Shown: positions 1 to 8,779, counted from the first letter of the stretch. The stretch: DNA of 64,000 nt from Nocardia alba NBRC 108234 (GCF_001612665.1 NZ_BDAX01000014.1:1-64000), one strand, 5' to 3'. Notes: generated by a model not told the origin, from the letters alone. Translations and numbers: made by a program.

Positions 1-51
1 ACGGCGGCCGACCGGAGCAGACCTCGCGCCGACGCGGGCACGCCGCGGTCG

Positions 52-1926
52 ATGGCGTCCACGTCGACCGATCTCAGCGAAACACCGGAACTGCGCGCCG
101 CGGTCGACGCGCTGCCACCGGCCACCGAGGACCCGACACTGCCCGGCGACCTGCGCGCACCCCAACCCGACTTCGGCCTGCGCGCGCTGCTTCGCCCGGT
201 GCGCGGCCTGGTGTGCGTGGTGGTCGGGCTGCTCATCGTCGACGCGCTGGTCGGGATCGCCTTCCCCCCACTGGTCCGCTACGCCATCGACACCGGCGTC
301 ACCGCAGGCGACGACACCGCGCTGCTAGTCTCGGCGGTGATCGGGATCGGCCTGGTGCTAGTCGGCCTGGTGGTCGGCGCGGCGGTCACCGTGCTCACCG
401 CGCGCACGGGCGAGCGCGTGCTGTTCGGTCTGCGGGTGCGCAGCTACGCCCAGCTGCAGCGGCTCGGCCTGGATTTCTACGAGCGTGAACTGTCCGGTCG
501 GATCATGACCAGGATGACCACCGACGTCGACGCGCTGTCGACGTTCCTGCAGACCGGGGTCGCCACCGGGCTGGTCGCACTGATCACCCTGGTCGGCGTC
601 ACGCTCGGGCTGTTCTTCATCGACGCCGGGTTGGCGATGGTCGTGCTGATCACCGTCGCGCCGATGCTGCTGGCCACCCTGGCCTTCCGGCGAGTGTCCT
701 CGGTCGCCTATACCGTCTCGCGCGAGCGGGTGTCGGTGGTCAACGCCGGATTCCAGGAGAACATCGCGGGCCTGCGGGCGGTGCAGGCCGCCCGCAACGA
801 ACCCGCCGCCGCGCGACGCTTCGCCGAATACTCCCACCGCTACCGCGATGCCAGGATTCGCGCCCAGCGCGCGATCGCGGCCTATTTCTCCTTCGGCCTC
901 GCCTGGGCCGACGTGGCCCTGGCGGTGGTGGTCTACCTGGGTGCCACCGAGGTCGCCGACGGGCGCACGAGCACCGGAACGTTGGTCGCGTTCGTGCTGT
1001 ATCTCGGACTGCTGTTCAGTCCCATCCAGGATCTGTCGCAGGTCTTCGACGGGTACCAGCAGGCCAGAGTCGGACTTCGGCGCATCGGCGAACTGCTGCG
1101 CACCACGTCGTCGATCGCCGCCGACCCGCCGGAGGCGATATCGGTCGATCGCCTGCGCGGTGAGATCACCTTCGACGATGTTCGCTTCCGCTATCCCGGC
1201 GCGAGCGCCCCCGCTCTCGACGGTGTCACCTTCGCCGTCCCCGCCGGCGCGACGCTGGCGCTCGTCGGCCCCACCGGCGCGGGCAAGTCGACGATCGTGA
1301 AGCTACTGGCTCGTCTCTACGACCTCCCGGCCGACCCAGCGGCGGGCGCGATCCGGGTCGACGGCATCGATCTGCGTAAATTTGTCCTCACCGAATACCG
1401 GACGCGGCTGGGAATTGTGCCCCAGGAAGTTCACTTGTTCACCGGCGACGTGGCGAGCAACATTGCATTCGGGAAAACATTTGCCACATCAGTGGACATC
1501 GAGAGGGCGGCCGATGCCGTCGGCGCGTTGACAGTGATCAATGGTCTACCTCGAAGAATGCGTCAACCGGTCGGGGAACGCGGGCGCGGGCTGTCCGCCG
1601 GACAACGCCAGCTGATCGCCCTGGCCAGGGCCGAATTGGTCGATCCCGACCTGCTGCTCCTGGACGAGGCAACCTCGATCCTCGACCCGGAAACCGAGGC
1701 ATCGATGCTGGTAGCGAGCCGATCGCTGGCACGAGGACGGACCACCGTGGTGGTCGCGCATCGGCTCGCGACCGCGGCGCGCGCCGATCTGGTCGCGGTG
1801 GTCGAACACGGTCGTATCGTGGAATTCGGCGCACCATCAGACCTACTCGCCAGTAGCGGTCAGTACTCCCGACTCTGGGCGGCGGGACTCGAGACAGAGG
1901 GCATAGTGTCGACCCAAGACCGGTAG
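52..1926 (+). CDS. ABC transporter, fused permease and ATPase (exporter type)
   Basis: This 624-residue protein is a half-transporter of the lipid/drug exporter class, expected to act as a dimer in the cytoplasmic membrane. Roughly six membrane segments lie in residues 45-320, followed by a nucleotide-binding domain. Visible motifs are Walker A GPTGAGKST near residue 406, the Q-loop VPQEVHLF, a signature written LSAGQ instead of LSGGQ, Walker B LLLLDEAT and the switch histidine in VVVAHRL. Exporters of this kind often come as two adjacent half-transporters; a partner, if present, would lie upstream of the window. The stretch 1375-1500 inside the ATPase domain is less GC-rich than the rest. 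The ATG at 52 is the first start available, and an earlier one outside the window cannot be excluded. The substrate is unknown. Confidence 0.88.
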   Translation: MASTSTDLSETPELRAAVDALPPATEDPTLPGDLRAPQPDFGLRALLRPVRGLVCVVVGLLIVDALVGIAFPPLVRYAIDTGVTAGDDTALLVSAVIGIGLVLVGLVVGAAVTVLTARTGERVLFGLRVRSYAQLQRLGLDFYERELSGRIMTRMTTDVDALSTFLQTGVATGLVALITLVGVTLGLFFIDAGLAMVVLITVAPMLLATLAFRRVSSVAYTVSRERVSVVNAGFQENIAGLRAVQAARNEPAAARRFAEYSHRYRDARIRAQRAIAAYFSFGLAWADVALAVVVYLGATEVADGRTSTGTLVAFVLYLGLLFSPIQDLSQVFDGYQQARVGLRRIGELLRTTSSIAADPPEAISVDRLRGEITFDDVRFRYPGASAPALDGVTFAVPAGATLALVGPTGAGKSTIVKLLARLYDLPADPAAGAIRVDGIDLRKFVLTEYRTRLGIVPQEVHLFTGDVASNIAFGKTFATSVDIERAADAVGALTVINGLPRRMRQPVGERGRGLSAGQRQLIALARAELVDPDLLLLDEATSILDPETEASMLVASRSLARGRTTVVVAHRLATAARADLVAVVEHGRIVEFGAPSDLLASSGQYSRLWAAGLETEGIVSTQDR

Positions 1927-2049
1927 CGACGCCTGTCAACCGCTGGGCATATGCTCGGTGCGGGCGCATCGGCAGCCATCCGCTGATTCCCCTGCCGGGC
2001 ACGTCACAAACGTCGCAGCGCGAAGAACGAAATGAGGCGAACACCAGCT

Positions 2050-5000
2050 GTGAGCAGCTCAACTTCCCAGTTCGGACAGAACCAGTGGCTAGTCGACGAG
2101 ATGTATCAGAAGTTCAAACAGGACCCGTCCTCGGTCGACGCGAGTTGGCACGAGTTCCTCGCGGATTACACGCCGGAAGCCACAGATTCCGGTAACAGCC
2201 AGGCACCCGACGCCTCCTCCGCTCCCGCGGTAGCCACCGCGGCCGCGGCACCCAAGGCCGCGGCACAGGCCCCGGCTCCCAAGGCCGCGGCGCAGGCTCC
2301 GGCTCCGGCTCCCAAGACCGTGGCAGCGCCGAAGCCCGCCGCGGCTCCGGCCGCCGCACCGGCACAGGCACCGGCCGCGAAGACCGTGCGCGCTCCGCAG
2401 ACCACACCTGCACCGGTGTCGAACGCACCGGCCACCACCGCGCCCAAGGCCGCCGCTGCCGCCGCCGCTCCGGAGAACAAGGTGCTGCGCGGTCCCGCCG
2501 CCGCCATCGCCAAGAACATGTCGGCCTCGCTGACGATCCCCACCGCCACGTCGGTGCGCGCGATCCCGGCCAAGCTGATGATCGACAACCGCCTGGTGAT
2601 CAACAATCACCTGGCCCGCACCCGTGGCGGCAAGATCTCGTTCACCCACCTGCTGGGTTACGCGATCGTGCAGGCGATCAAGTCGTTCCCGAACCTGAAC
2701 CGGCACTTCGCCGAGATCGACGGCAAGCCGAACTCGGTCACCCCGGCCCACACCAATCTGGGCCTGGCGATCGACCTCCAGGGCAAGGACGGCAACCGCT
2801 CGCTGGCCGTGGCCGCCATCAAGGAAACCGAAGACATGAGCTTCGGTCAGTTCCACGCGGCCTACGAGGACGTCGTGCGCCGGGCACGCGAGGGCAAGCT
2901 CGGTAACGACGACTTCTCCGGCGTCACCATCTCGCTGACCAACCCCGGCACCATCGGCACCGTCCACTCGGTACCGCGCCTCATGCCGGGCCAGGGCGCG
3001 ATCATCGGTGCCGGTGCGATGGAATACCCCGCCGAGTTCCAGGGCATGAGCGACGAGCGGATCGCCGATATCGGCGTCGGCAAGCTGATGACGCTGACCT
3101 CGACCTACGACCACCGCATCATCCAGGGCGCCGAGTCGGGCGACTTCCTGCGCACCATCCACAACCTGCTGATCTCCGACGAGTTCTACGACGAGATCTT
3201 CCACGGTCTGGGCGTGCCGTACGAGCCGATCCGCTGGCGCAAGGACATCAGCGCGCGTGGTGTCGACAAGAGCGCCCGCGTGCTCGAGATGATCGCGGCC
3301 TACCGCAACCGCGGTCACCTGATGGCCGACACCGATCCGCTGCGCCTGGTCAAGGACAAGTTCCGCAGCCACCCCGACCTCGACGTCACCCAGCACGGCC
3401 TCACCCTGTGGGACCTCGACCGCACCTTCGACGTGGGCGGTTTCCACGGCCAGGAGCGGATGAAGCTGCGCGATGTGCTGTCGATCCTGCGGGACGCGTA
3501 CTGCCGCCACGTGGGTGTGGAGTACACCCACATCCTCGAGACCGACCAGCTCGAGTGGATGCAGGAGCGGGTCGAGCAGAAGCACGTCAAACCGACTGTC
3601 GCGCAGCAGAAGTACATCCTGAACCGGCTCAACGCCGCCGAGGCGTTCGAGACCTTCCTGCAGACCAAGTACGTCGGCCAGAAGCGTTTCTCGCTCGAGG
3701 GCGCCGAAGCCGTCATCCCGATGATGGACGCCACCATCGACCAGTGCGCCGAGTACGGCATGGACGAGGTCATCATCGGCATGCCGCACCGCGGTCGCCT
3801 CAACGTGCTCGCCAACATCGTCGGCAAGCCGTACTCGAAGATCTTCACCGAGTTCGAGGGCAACATGAACCCGGCGGCCACCCACGGCTCCGGCGACGTG
3901 AAGTACCACCTCGGTGCGCACGGCCAGTACCTGCAGATGTTCGGCGACAACGAGATCGAGGTCTCGCTCACCGCGAACCCCTCGCACCTGGAGGCGGTGG
4001 ACCCCGTCCTCGAGGGCCTCGTTCGCGCCAAGCAGGACCTGCTCGACAAGGGCGACGGCCCCGACGGTTTCTCGGTGATGCCGCTGATGCTGCACGGCGA
4101 CGCCGCGTTCGCCGGTCAGGGCGTGGTCGCCGAGACGCTGAACCTGTCGGGTCTGCGTGGTTACCGCGTCGGCGGCACCATCCACATCGTGGTGAACAAC
4201 CAGATCGGCTTCACCACGGCGCCGGAGAACAGCCGCTCCACCGAATACTCCACCGACATCGCGAAGTTCATCGGCGCGCCGATCTTCCATGTCAACGGTG
4301 ACGACCCCGAAGCCTGCGACTGGGTCGCGCGCCTGGCGGTCGACTTCCGGCAGACGTTCCGCAAGGACGTCGTCATCGACCTCGTCTGCTACCGCCGTCG
4401 CGGGCACAACGAGGGCGACGATCCCTCGATGACCCAGCCGGAGATGTACGACATCATCGACACCAAGCGTTCGGTGCGTAAGGCGTACACCGAATCGCTG
4501 ATCGGCCGCGGCGACATCTCCATGAAGGAGGCCGAGGACGCGCTGCGCGACTACCAGGGTCAGCTGGAGCGGGTGTTCAACGAGGTCCGCGAGCTGGAGA
4601 AGTACGTTCCGGAGCCGTCGGAGTCCGTCGAGGACGACCAGAAGGTGCCCGCCACCGTCATCACCGCGGTCGACAAGTCGGTGCTGCAGCGCATCGGTGA
4701 CGCGTTCCTGAACACTCCCGACGGTTTCAATGTGCACCCGCGCGTGAAGCCGGTGCTGGAGAAGCGTCGCGAGATGGCCTACGAGGGCAAGGTCGACTGG
4801 GCCTTCGCCGAGCTGCTGGCCTTCGGTTCGCTGATCGACCAGGGCCACGACGTGCGCCTGACCGGTCAGGATTCGCGTCGCGGCACGTTCACCCAGCGTC
4901 ACTCGGTGATCATCGACCGGATCAACGCCAACGAGTACACCCCGCTGCACAACATCGGCTCGGAGAAGCCGGGCTGGTTCGCGGTGCACGACTCGGCGCT

Positions 5001-5844
5001 GAGCGAATACGCCGCCGTCGGCTTCGAGTACGGCTATTCCCTGGGCAACCCCAACGCACTGGTGTTGTGGGAGGCGCAGTTCGGTGACTTCGTCAACGGC
5101 GCGCAGTCGATCATCGACGAGTTCATCTCCTCCGGTGAGGCCAAGTGGGGCCAGCTCTCCGACGTGGTGCTGCTGCTGCCGCACGGCCACGAGGGTCAGG
5201 GTCCCGACCACACCTCCGGTCGCATCGAGCGGTTCCTGCAGCTGTGCGCCGAGGGTTCGATGACCGTGGCGGTGCCGTCCACGCCGGCGAACTACTTCCA
5301 CCTGCTGCGTCGCCACGCGCTCGACGGGATCCGTCGTCCGCTGATCGTCTTCACCCCGAAGTCGATGCTGCGCAACAAGGCCGTGGTGTCGGACGTGAAG
5401 GACTTCACCGAGTCGAAGTTCCGTTCGGTGTTCGACGAGCCCACCTACGAACAGGGCATCGGCGACACCGCAAAGGTCAAGCGCATCCTGCTGACCTCGG
5501 GCAAGCTCTACTACGAGCTCGCCGCGGAGAAGGCCAAGCACAAGCGCGAAGATGTGGCCATCGTCCGGATCGAACAGCTCTACCCGATCCCGACGTACCG
5601 CCTCAACGAAGCGCTGGCCAAGTACCCGAACGCGACCGACATCGCCTGGGTCCAGGAAGAGCCGGCCAACCAGGGCGCCTGGCCCTTCTTCGGCCTCAAC
5701 CTCCCCGAGGTCCTGCCCGAGCGCCTCGGCCGCCTGCGCCGCATCTCGCGTCGCGCCATGTCGGCCCCGTCCTCGGGTTCGTCGAAGGTGCACGCCGTGG
5801 AACAGGCCGAGATCATCAGCGAGGCCTTCGAGCCGACCACGTAG
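2050..5844 (+). CDS. kgd: Multifunctional 2-oxoglutarate metabolism enzyme (2-oxoglutarate decarboxylase/E1 with E2-like domain)
   Basis: A 1264-residue ThDP enzyme that handles 2-oxoglutarate in the TCA cycle of actinobacteria, giving succinic semialdehyde or, with partner subunits, succinyl-CoA. Order: short E1-type N-terminal helix (FGQNQWLVDEMY), Ala/Pro-rich linker (residues 50-135), an E2-like succinyltransferase domain with TYDHRIIQGAESGDF, then the E1 ThDP domain with GDAAFAGQG followed by NNQIGF, and a C-terminal transketolase-like domain. The GTG at 2050 is preferred over the ATG at 2032 because it places the FGQN motif at the same distance from the start as I recall for M. tuberculosis Kgd. 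In this family GarA inhibits the enzyme; nothing here tests that. A perfect hairpin at 5866-5896 closes the gene. Confidence 0.96.
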   Translation: MSSSTSQFGQNQWLVDEMYQKFKQDPSSVDASWHEFLADYTPEATDSGNSQAPDASSAPAVATAAAAPKAAAQAPAPKAAAQAPAPAPKTVAAPKPAAAPAAAPAQAPAAKTVRAPQTTPAPVSNAPATTAPKAAAAAAAPENKVLRGPAAAIAKNMSASLTIPTATSVRAIPAKLMIDNRLVINNHLARTRGGKISFTHLLGYAIVQAIKSFPNLNRHFAEIDGKPNSVTPAHTNLGLAIDLQGKDGNRSLAVAAIKETEDMSFGQFHAAYEDVVRRAREGKLGNDDFSGVTISLTNPGTIGTVHSVPRLMPGQGAIIGAGAMEYPAEFQGMSDERIADIGVGKLMTLTSTYDHRIIQGAESGDFLRTIHNLLISDEFYDEIFHGLGVPYEPIRWRKDISARGVDKSARVLEMIAAYRNRGHLMADTDPLRLVKDKFRSHPDLDVTQHGLTLWDLDRTFDVGGFHGQERMKLRDVLSILRDAYCRHVGVEYTHILETDQLEWMQERVEQKHVKPTVAQQKYILNRLNAAEAFETFLQTKYVGQKRFSLEGAEAVIPMMDATIDQCAEYGMDEVIIGMPHRGRLNVLANIVGKPYSKIFTEFEGNMNPAATHGSGDVKYHLGAHGQYLQMFGDNEIEVSLTANPSHLEAVDPVLEGLVRAKQDLLDKGDGPDGFSVMPLMLHGDAAFAGQGVVAETLNLSGLRGYRVGGTIHIVVNNQIGFTTAPENSRSTEYSTDIAKFIGAPIFHVNGDDPEACDWVARLAVDFRQTFRKDVVIDLVCYRRRGHNEGDDPSMTQPEMYDIIDTKRSVRKAYTESLIGRGDISMKEAEDALRDYQGQLERVFNEVRELEKYVPEPSESVEDDQKVPATVITAVDKSVLQRIGDAFLNTPDGFNVHPRVKPVLEKRREMAYEGKVDWAFAELLAFGSLIDQGHDVRLTGQDSRRGTFTQRHSVIIDRINANEYTPLHNIGSEKPGWFAVHDSALSEYAAVGFEYGYSLGNPNALVLWEAQFGDFVNGAQSIIDEFISSGEAKWGQLSDVVLLLPHGHEGQGPDHTSGRIERFLQLCAEGSMTVAVPSTPANYFHLLRRHALDGIRRPLIVFTPKSMLRNKAVVSDVKDFTESKFRSVFDEPTYEQGIGDTAKVKRILLTSGKLYYELAAEKAKHKREDVAIVRIEQLYPIPTYRLNEALAKYPNATDIAWVQEEPANQGAWPFFGLNLPEVLPERLGRLRRISRRAMSAPSSGSSKVHAVEQAEIISEAFEPTT

Positions 5845-5865
5845 TTCCGCACGCACAACGACCGA

Positions 5866-5896
5866 CGCCGGGTGGATCATCGCGATCCACCCGGCG
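5866..5896 (+). terminator. Strong hairpin after kgd
   Basis: A perfect 13-bp stem (5866-5878 with 5884-5896) around a 5-nt loop starts about 20 nt after the kgd stop codon. No T-tract follows, which is usual for actinobacterial terminators. It separates kgd from the membrane protein gene at 6061. Confidence 0.8.
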
Positions 5897-6060
5897 TTCG
5901 CCGTTTCCGGGGCGAGACGTGGGTCACAGAGTTCTCTTACCCCGGCGGCACCCGCGTCTTACGGTGTACGGGTAGTGTCCGGTCGAATCCCAAGGGGCCC
6001 GCCCTGATCTGGACCCCGCTCGAGCGCGCCGGCGCTCCGATATCGCAACAGGAGTTTGGC

Positions 6061-7227
6061 ATGGCGGACGGACGTAACGGATACCTGCTATTGGGCGGGA
6101 TCGCGTCCGTGGGAGCGGGCGCCGTGCATTTCATGGCGGCGGGCATGCACACCGAGCACGCCACGCTGGCGCGGCTGATGGTGATACTGGCCGCGCTCCA
6201 GTGCGCGACCGGGCTGGCGGTTCTGCTGAGCGAGCGCAAGATCGTCGTGAGTTCGGTGCTGGCGGTGAATGCCTTCGCCGCCGCGGTGTGGGCGTTCACC
6301 CGGTTCACCGATGTGGGGTGGATCGCCGGGCTCACCGCGGAGTCGCCACAGCTGGCGGACACGGTGTGCGCGGCGCTGGGTGCGCTGGCCGCCCTCGCCG
6401 CGAGCATCGGCCTGCTCCGACCCACCGCGACCCTGCCGCCGATGCGGTCGGGAATAGCGGCGACGGCCGTGGGTGTGCTGGCGCTGGCGGCGATGCTCAA
6501 CGGCGTCGGGCACGTCCACAGTCACGGCGACACCGGCGAGCACGCGCATGCCGCAGGCGGCGAGCACGCGCACGGCGCGGGCGATTCCCACGGCGCTGCG
6601 GCGAACTGGCCTCGCCCGTGGGATCCGACGAAGCCGATCGACCTGTCGGGCGTCACCGGCGTGAGCGCGGACCAGCAGTCGCGCGCGACCAACCTGGTAC
6701 GCAGCACTCTCGACGGCCTACCCGCCTTCTCCGACGTGAATACCCTTGGAGCCCTTGGCTTCCGCTCGATCGGCGACTCGGCCACCGGGTACGAGCACTA
6801 CATCAACATGAGCTACATCCGCGACAACAACTTCCTCGACCCCACCCACCCGGAGTCGCTGGTCTACAAAGTCGACGGCACCAACCGCACCCTCGTGTCG
6901 GCGATGTACATCGCCAACGGCAAAAAGATCGACGACCCGAGCCTGGTCGATTTCGGCGGTTCCCTGATGCAGTGGCACGTCCACGAAAACCTCTGCTGGA
7001 AGGCCGGCGACAACGGCCCCGTGGTCGCCGGTGTCCTCGACGCCCAGGGCAATTGCCCGCCCAACTCCATCAACCCCGGCTCGGGCAATCCGATGGTGCA
7101 CGTGTGGATCGCCCCGCACGAGTGCGGCCCGTTCGCGGCACTCGAAGGTCACGGAGCGGGCCAGGCCAGCGCCGACGGCCGCCGCACCGACACCTGCAGC
7201 CACGACCACGGCGGCGGTCACAAGTAG
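6061..7227 (+). CDS. His-rich membrane protein of unknown function
   Basis: 388 residues. The first 155 or so hold about five hydrophobic segments. A His-rich loop follows (HVHSHGDTGEHAHAAGGEHA and on), then a soluble, probably extracytoplasmic domain with HVHENLCW, NCPPNS, MVHVWIAPHECGPFAALEGHG, and a His-rich tail ending HDHGGGHK. Several Cys and His residues suggest metal binding, but no metal can be named. The start at 6061 follows CAACAGGAG; the upstream in-frame ATG at 5872 lies inside the kgd terminator. Its last 40 bp are duplicated, with small changes, at 7633-7672. I recall similar C-terminal domains in other actinobacteria, without an assigned role. Confidence 0.8.
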   Translation: MADGRNGYLLLGGIASVGAGAVHFMAAGMHTEHATLARLMVILAALQCATGLAVLLSERKIVVSSVLAVNAFAAAVWAFTRFTDVGWIAGLTAESPQLADTVCAALGALAALAASIGLLRPTATLPPMRSGIAATAVGVLALAAMLNGVGHVHSHGDTGEHAHAAGGEHAHGAGDSHGAAANWPRPWDPTKPIDLSGVTGVSADQQSRATNLVRSTLDGLPAFSDVNTLGALGFRSIGDSATGYEHYINMSYIRDNNFLDPTHPESLVYKVDGTNRTLVSAMYIANGKKIDDPSLVDFGGSLMQWHVHENLCWKAGDNGPVVAGVLDAQGNCPPNSINPGSGNPMVHVWIAPHECGPFAALEGHGAGQASADGRRTDTCSHDHGGGHK

Positions 7228-7229
7228 AC
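7190..7229 (+). repeat. Copy 1 of duplicated 3' end of the His-rich gene
   Basis: About 40 bp covering the codons for TCSHDHGGGHK and the stop, followed by AC. It matches 7632-7671 in the same orientation with a few substitutions. The gene at 7386-7601, on the opposite strand, sits between the copies. Confidence 0.75.
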
Positions 7230-7385
7230 CGCGGCCACTCGTCGCCGCACCCGAGTATGGGCGCGGCGGCGACAGGGTGGCTGGACAATGGACGGTGGAC
7301 ACGATGGCCGCCATACGTTGGAGCAATAGACACCGAGGGGCCGACCCGACGAATCAGATCAGCCCCTGGATGCCCAGAATTGCGG

Positions 7386-7601
7386 TTATCCGGTACCAGA
7401 CTTGCTGTAGTACACGGTGATCGACGGCCAATTTCCCGCTGCGGTGACCTCGTTGTGCAAGATCAGGTCCGCGATGGTCACCGGGCCGAGTTCCTCGATC
7501 GTTGACGCGACGCTCCGCAGCAGGGTCGCCACATCGTCTTGGCCGGGCCCGGCAGGGTTAGCCTGGGAGAAATGCAGCGACTTGTACTCGGTGGATGTCA
7601 T
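7386..7601 (-). CDS. Small protein of unknown function (71 aa)
   Basis: 71 residues beginning MTSTEYKSLHFSQANPAGPG and ending SITVYYSKSGTG. The sequence has an ordinary amino-acid balance, a helical middle (VATLLRSVASTIEELGPVTI) and a hydrophobic end, so it looks genuinely coding. No signal peptide or membrane segment is seen. The ATG at 7601 is preferred; a longer reading from 7676 would run antisense through the duplicated His-rich tail. It lies between the two copies of that tail and could have arrived with the recombination that made them. Function unknown. Confidence 0.6.
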   Translation of the reverse strand: MTSTEYKSLHFSQANPAGPGQDDVATLLRSVASTIEELGPVTIADLILHNEVTAAGNWPSITVYYSKSGTG

Positions 7602-7604
7602 GGT

Positions 7605-7668
7605 CGGCCCCTCCGGTGCGACTCGAACTGCGACTTGCGGCCACGACCACGGCGGCGGCCACAAATAG
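7605..7668 (+). pseudogene. Detached 3' tail of a His-rich membrane protein gene
   Basis: In one frame this reads GPSGATRTATCGHDHGGGHK then stop, closely matching the last residues of the protein ending at 7227 (TDTCSHDHGGGHK). Nothing upstream encodes the body of that protein, so it is a remnant of a second copy or of a rearranged original. It is antisense to, and just upstream of, the gene starting at 7601. Confidence 0.65.
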
Positions 7669-7679
7669 ACTGTCACGAC

Positions 7680-8021
7680 TCAGCCGGGCTGGACCCAGCG
7701 ACGCAAGGCGTCGATGGTGGATTCCGGAGACGTGTTGAAACAGAACCGGATTCCGGGTGCGAGGTCGGCGGCGACGTTGATGAGCCGCTCGAACAGCAGG
7801 GTGTGTTCGGGCGCCATCCGCACCCCCGCGCCGATCATCGCGACCCCGAACGCGCCACCCGCCGCGCACTCGCGCAGGACCGCTTCGGCCGCGTCGGGGT
7901 CGGCGGGGACCTGACAGGAGACGAGGTCGAAACCTGCTTCGCGCAAGGCGGTTTCGCCCGCAATGATGCGGGCGGTCAGGGTGGCTTCATCGCATCTATG
8001 GCGACAGCCCTGCTGGTTCAA
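7680..8021 (-). pseudogene. Probably 5'-truncated gene, Rossmann-like small protein family
   Basis: The residues from about 17 onward (ARIIAGETALREAGFDLVSC to FNTSPESTIDALRRWV) resemble a small family of unknown function that I recall, with ...GETAEAV..., ...VMIGAGxR..., LLFExxIN and CFNTxPxxTxxAVxRWV blocks. Members usually begin about 20 residues earlier with a strand-rich KVLLIG-type segment and a PGMT motif. Here that part is replaced by MNQQGCRHRCDEATL from a TTG codon, which looks unrelated. The break falls close to the end of the neighbouring gene at 8029. It may still be translated, but it is best read as a truncated copy. Function unknown. Confidence 0.5.
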
Positions 8022-8028
8022 GAATTGC

Positions 8029-8394
8029 TCACTTCAAGAGTTTGGTCCCGGCGTAACTACCCCACTGCACCTCGGTGATCTCATCGGAGGCGTCGTTGTA
8101 GGTCGAGTCGATCCAATCGGTGACAGCCGCCTCCGCCTGCCGCAATACAGGCTCGGGGACATCAGTCAACGACTCCACCCGAAGCAGGTAGTACGACCTG
8201 TCCGCTGGATCCTGACCGGGGTGATCGGCAGCCCACTCCCGATGCATTTCGTAGTCGTCTTCGGCCTTCTGTTCGAATTCGATACGTGCATCGCCGAACT
8301 CCGGGAACTTCGCGATCTCGCCCGCTAACGTCGAACGAATAGCATCTGCCTCGGTGGGCGTGCAATACAGTTGGACCACCAGATAGCTGCTCAC
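8029..8394 (-). CDS. Small acidic protein, candidate orphan immunity protein
   Basis: 121 residues from a GTG codon, with a possible GAGAAG ribosome site just before it. The sequence is acidic and unbroken (start SSYLVVQLYC, middle EQKAEDDYEMHREW, end ITEVQWGSYAGTKLLK), with no signal peptide or membrane segment. It begins only 20 nt after the stop codon of a toxin-like C-terminal fragment on the same strand (8415-8535). That order and spacing is typical of polymorphic toxin/immunity pairs, and immunity genes often survive when the toxin is lost. The immunity role is inferred from position; I recognise no immunity family. Confidence 0.6.
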   Translation of the reverse strand: MSSYLVVQLYCTPTEADAIRSTLAGEIAKFPEFGDARIEFEQKAEDDYEMHREWAADHPGQDPADRSYYLLRVESLTDVPEPVLRQAEAAVTDWIDSTYNDASDEITEVQWGSYAGTKLLK

Positions 8395-8414
8395 GGCTTC
8401 TCAGTCACATCCTC

Positions 8415-8535
8415 TCAGTTGATGGCACGGCAGTGCCGCTTGTGGTAGCCGTTCGGCATCTTGTTGTCGACATCCTTCTCTGCCAGTTTCTCAGCGTCTT
8501 TCCGGTTCTTCGCCCGGCCGCTGCCCTCGATCGAG
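8415..8535 (-). pseudogene. C-terminal remnant of a possible secreted polymorphic toxin
   Basis: The open frame (about 40 codons) reads from GSGRAKNRKDAEKLAEKD to MPNGYHKRHCRAIN and a TGA at 8415-8417. A basic, Lys/His-rich end directly before a small acidic gene is what toxin C-termini in polymorphic toxin systems look like. A stop codon and the start of an unrelated oppositely oriented fragment lie immediately upstream, so the body of the gene is gone. The toxin class cannot be named. Confidence 0.5.
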
Positions 8536-8779
8536 TCCTACGAGGTGCTGATCGCGCGCGATTGGAATGTCCCCCGCATCCGGCGCGGGTTACGTCACCC
8601 GCTTCGAAGTCCGAACCGACTACCTCGACAGCTACGACGTACAGCAGGTCGGCGGCCGCGACATCCTCGAATATTGGATCTCCGCAGGCGATCTCGACGA
8701 ATTCAACCGCAACATCATCGGCGGGATCGAGGTCGTGCGCCGTTTTCCGGCCGACGCGCACCTGCCCGACGCGGCGTGA
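8536..8779 (+). pseudogene. Truncated, frameshifted gene of the ADP-ribosylation/crystallin J1-like family
   Basis: The frame SYEVLIARDWNVP (8536-8574) continues, after a +1 shift in a run of five C at 8571-8575, as ASGAGYVTRFEVRTDYLD through FNRNIIGGIEVV to a stop at 8779. Together these match the second half of a protein family I remember under that name in actinobacterial annotations (IARDWNVPASGAGYVTRF...). The N-terminal half is missing, and the join is with the toxin remnant. The frameshift could be a homopolymer sequencing error, but the truncation is independent of it. Confidence 0.6.

Noticed and set aside
1375..1500. Lower-GC patch in the ABC transporter ATPase domain as a sign of transfer
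   Set aside because: The patch is short and lies inside a continuous conserved domain with intact motifs; local codon choice explains it as well.
2089..5880. A 1263-codon open frame antisense to kgd
   Set aside because: It mirrors the kgd gene, is rich in Arg/Gly/Val/Asp in the manner of GC-rich antisense frames, and shows no protein motif. kgd is certain on the other strand.
7539..8078. A 179-codon rightward frame across the fragment region
   Set aside because: It runs antisense to better leftward frames and reads as Arg/Gly-rich noise.
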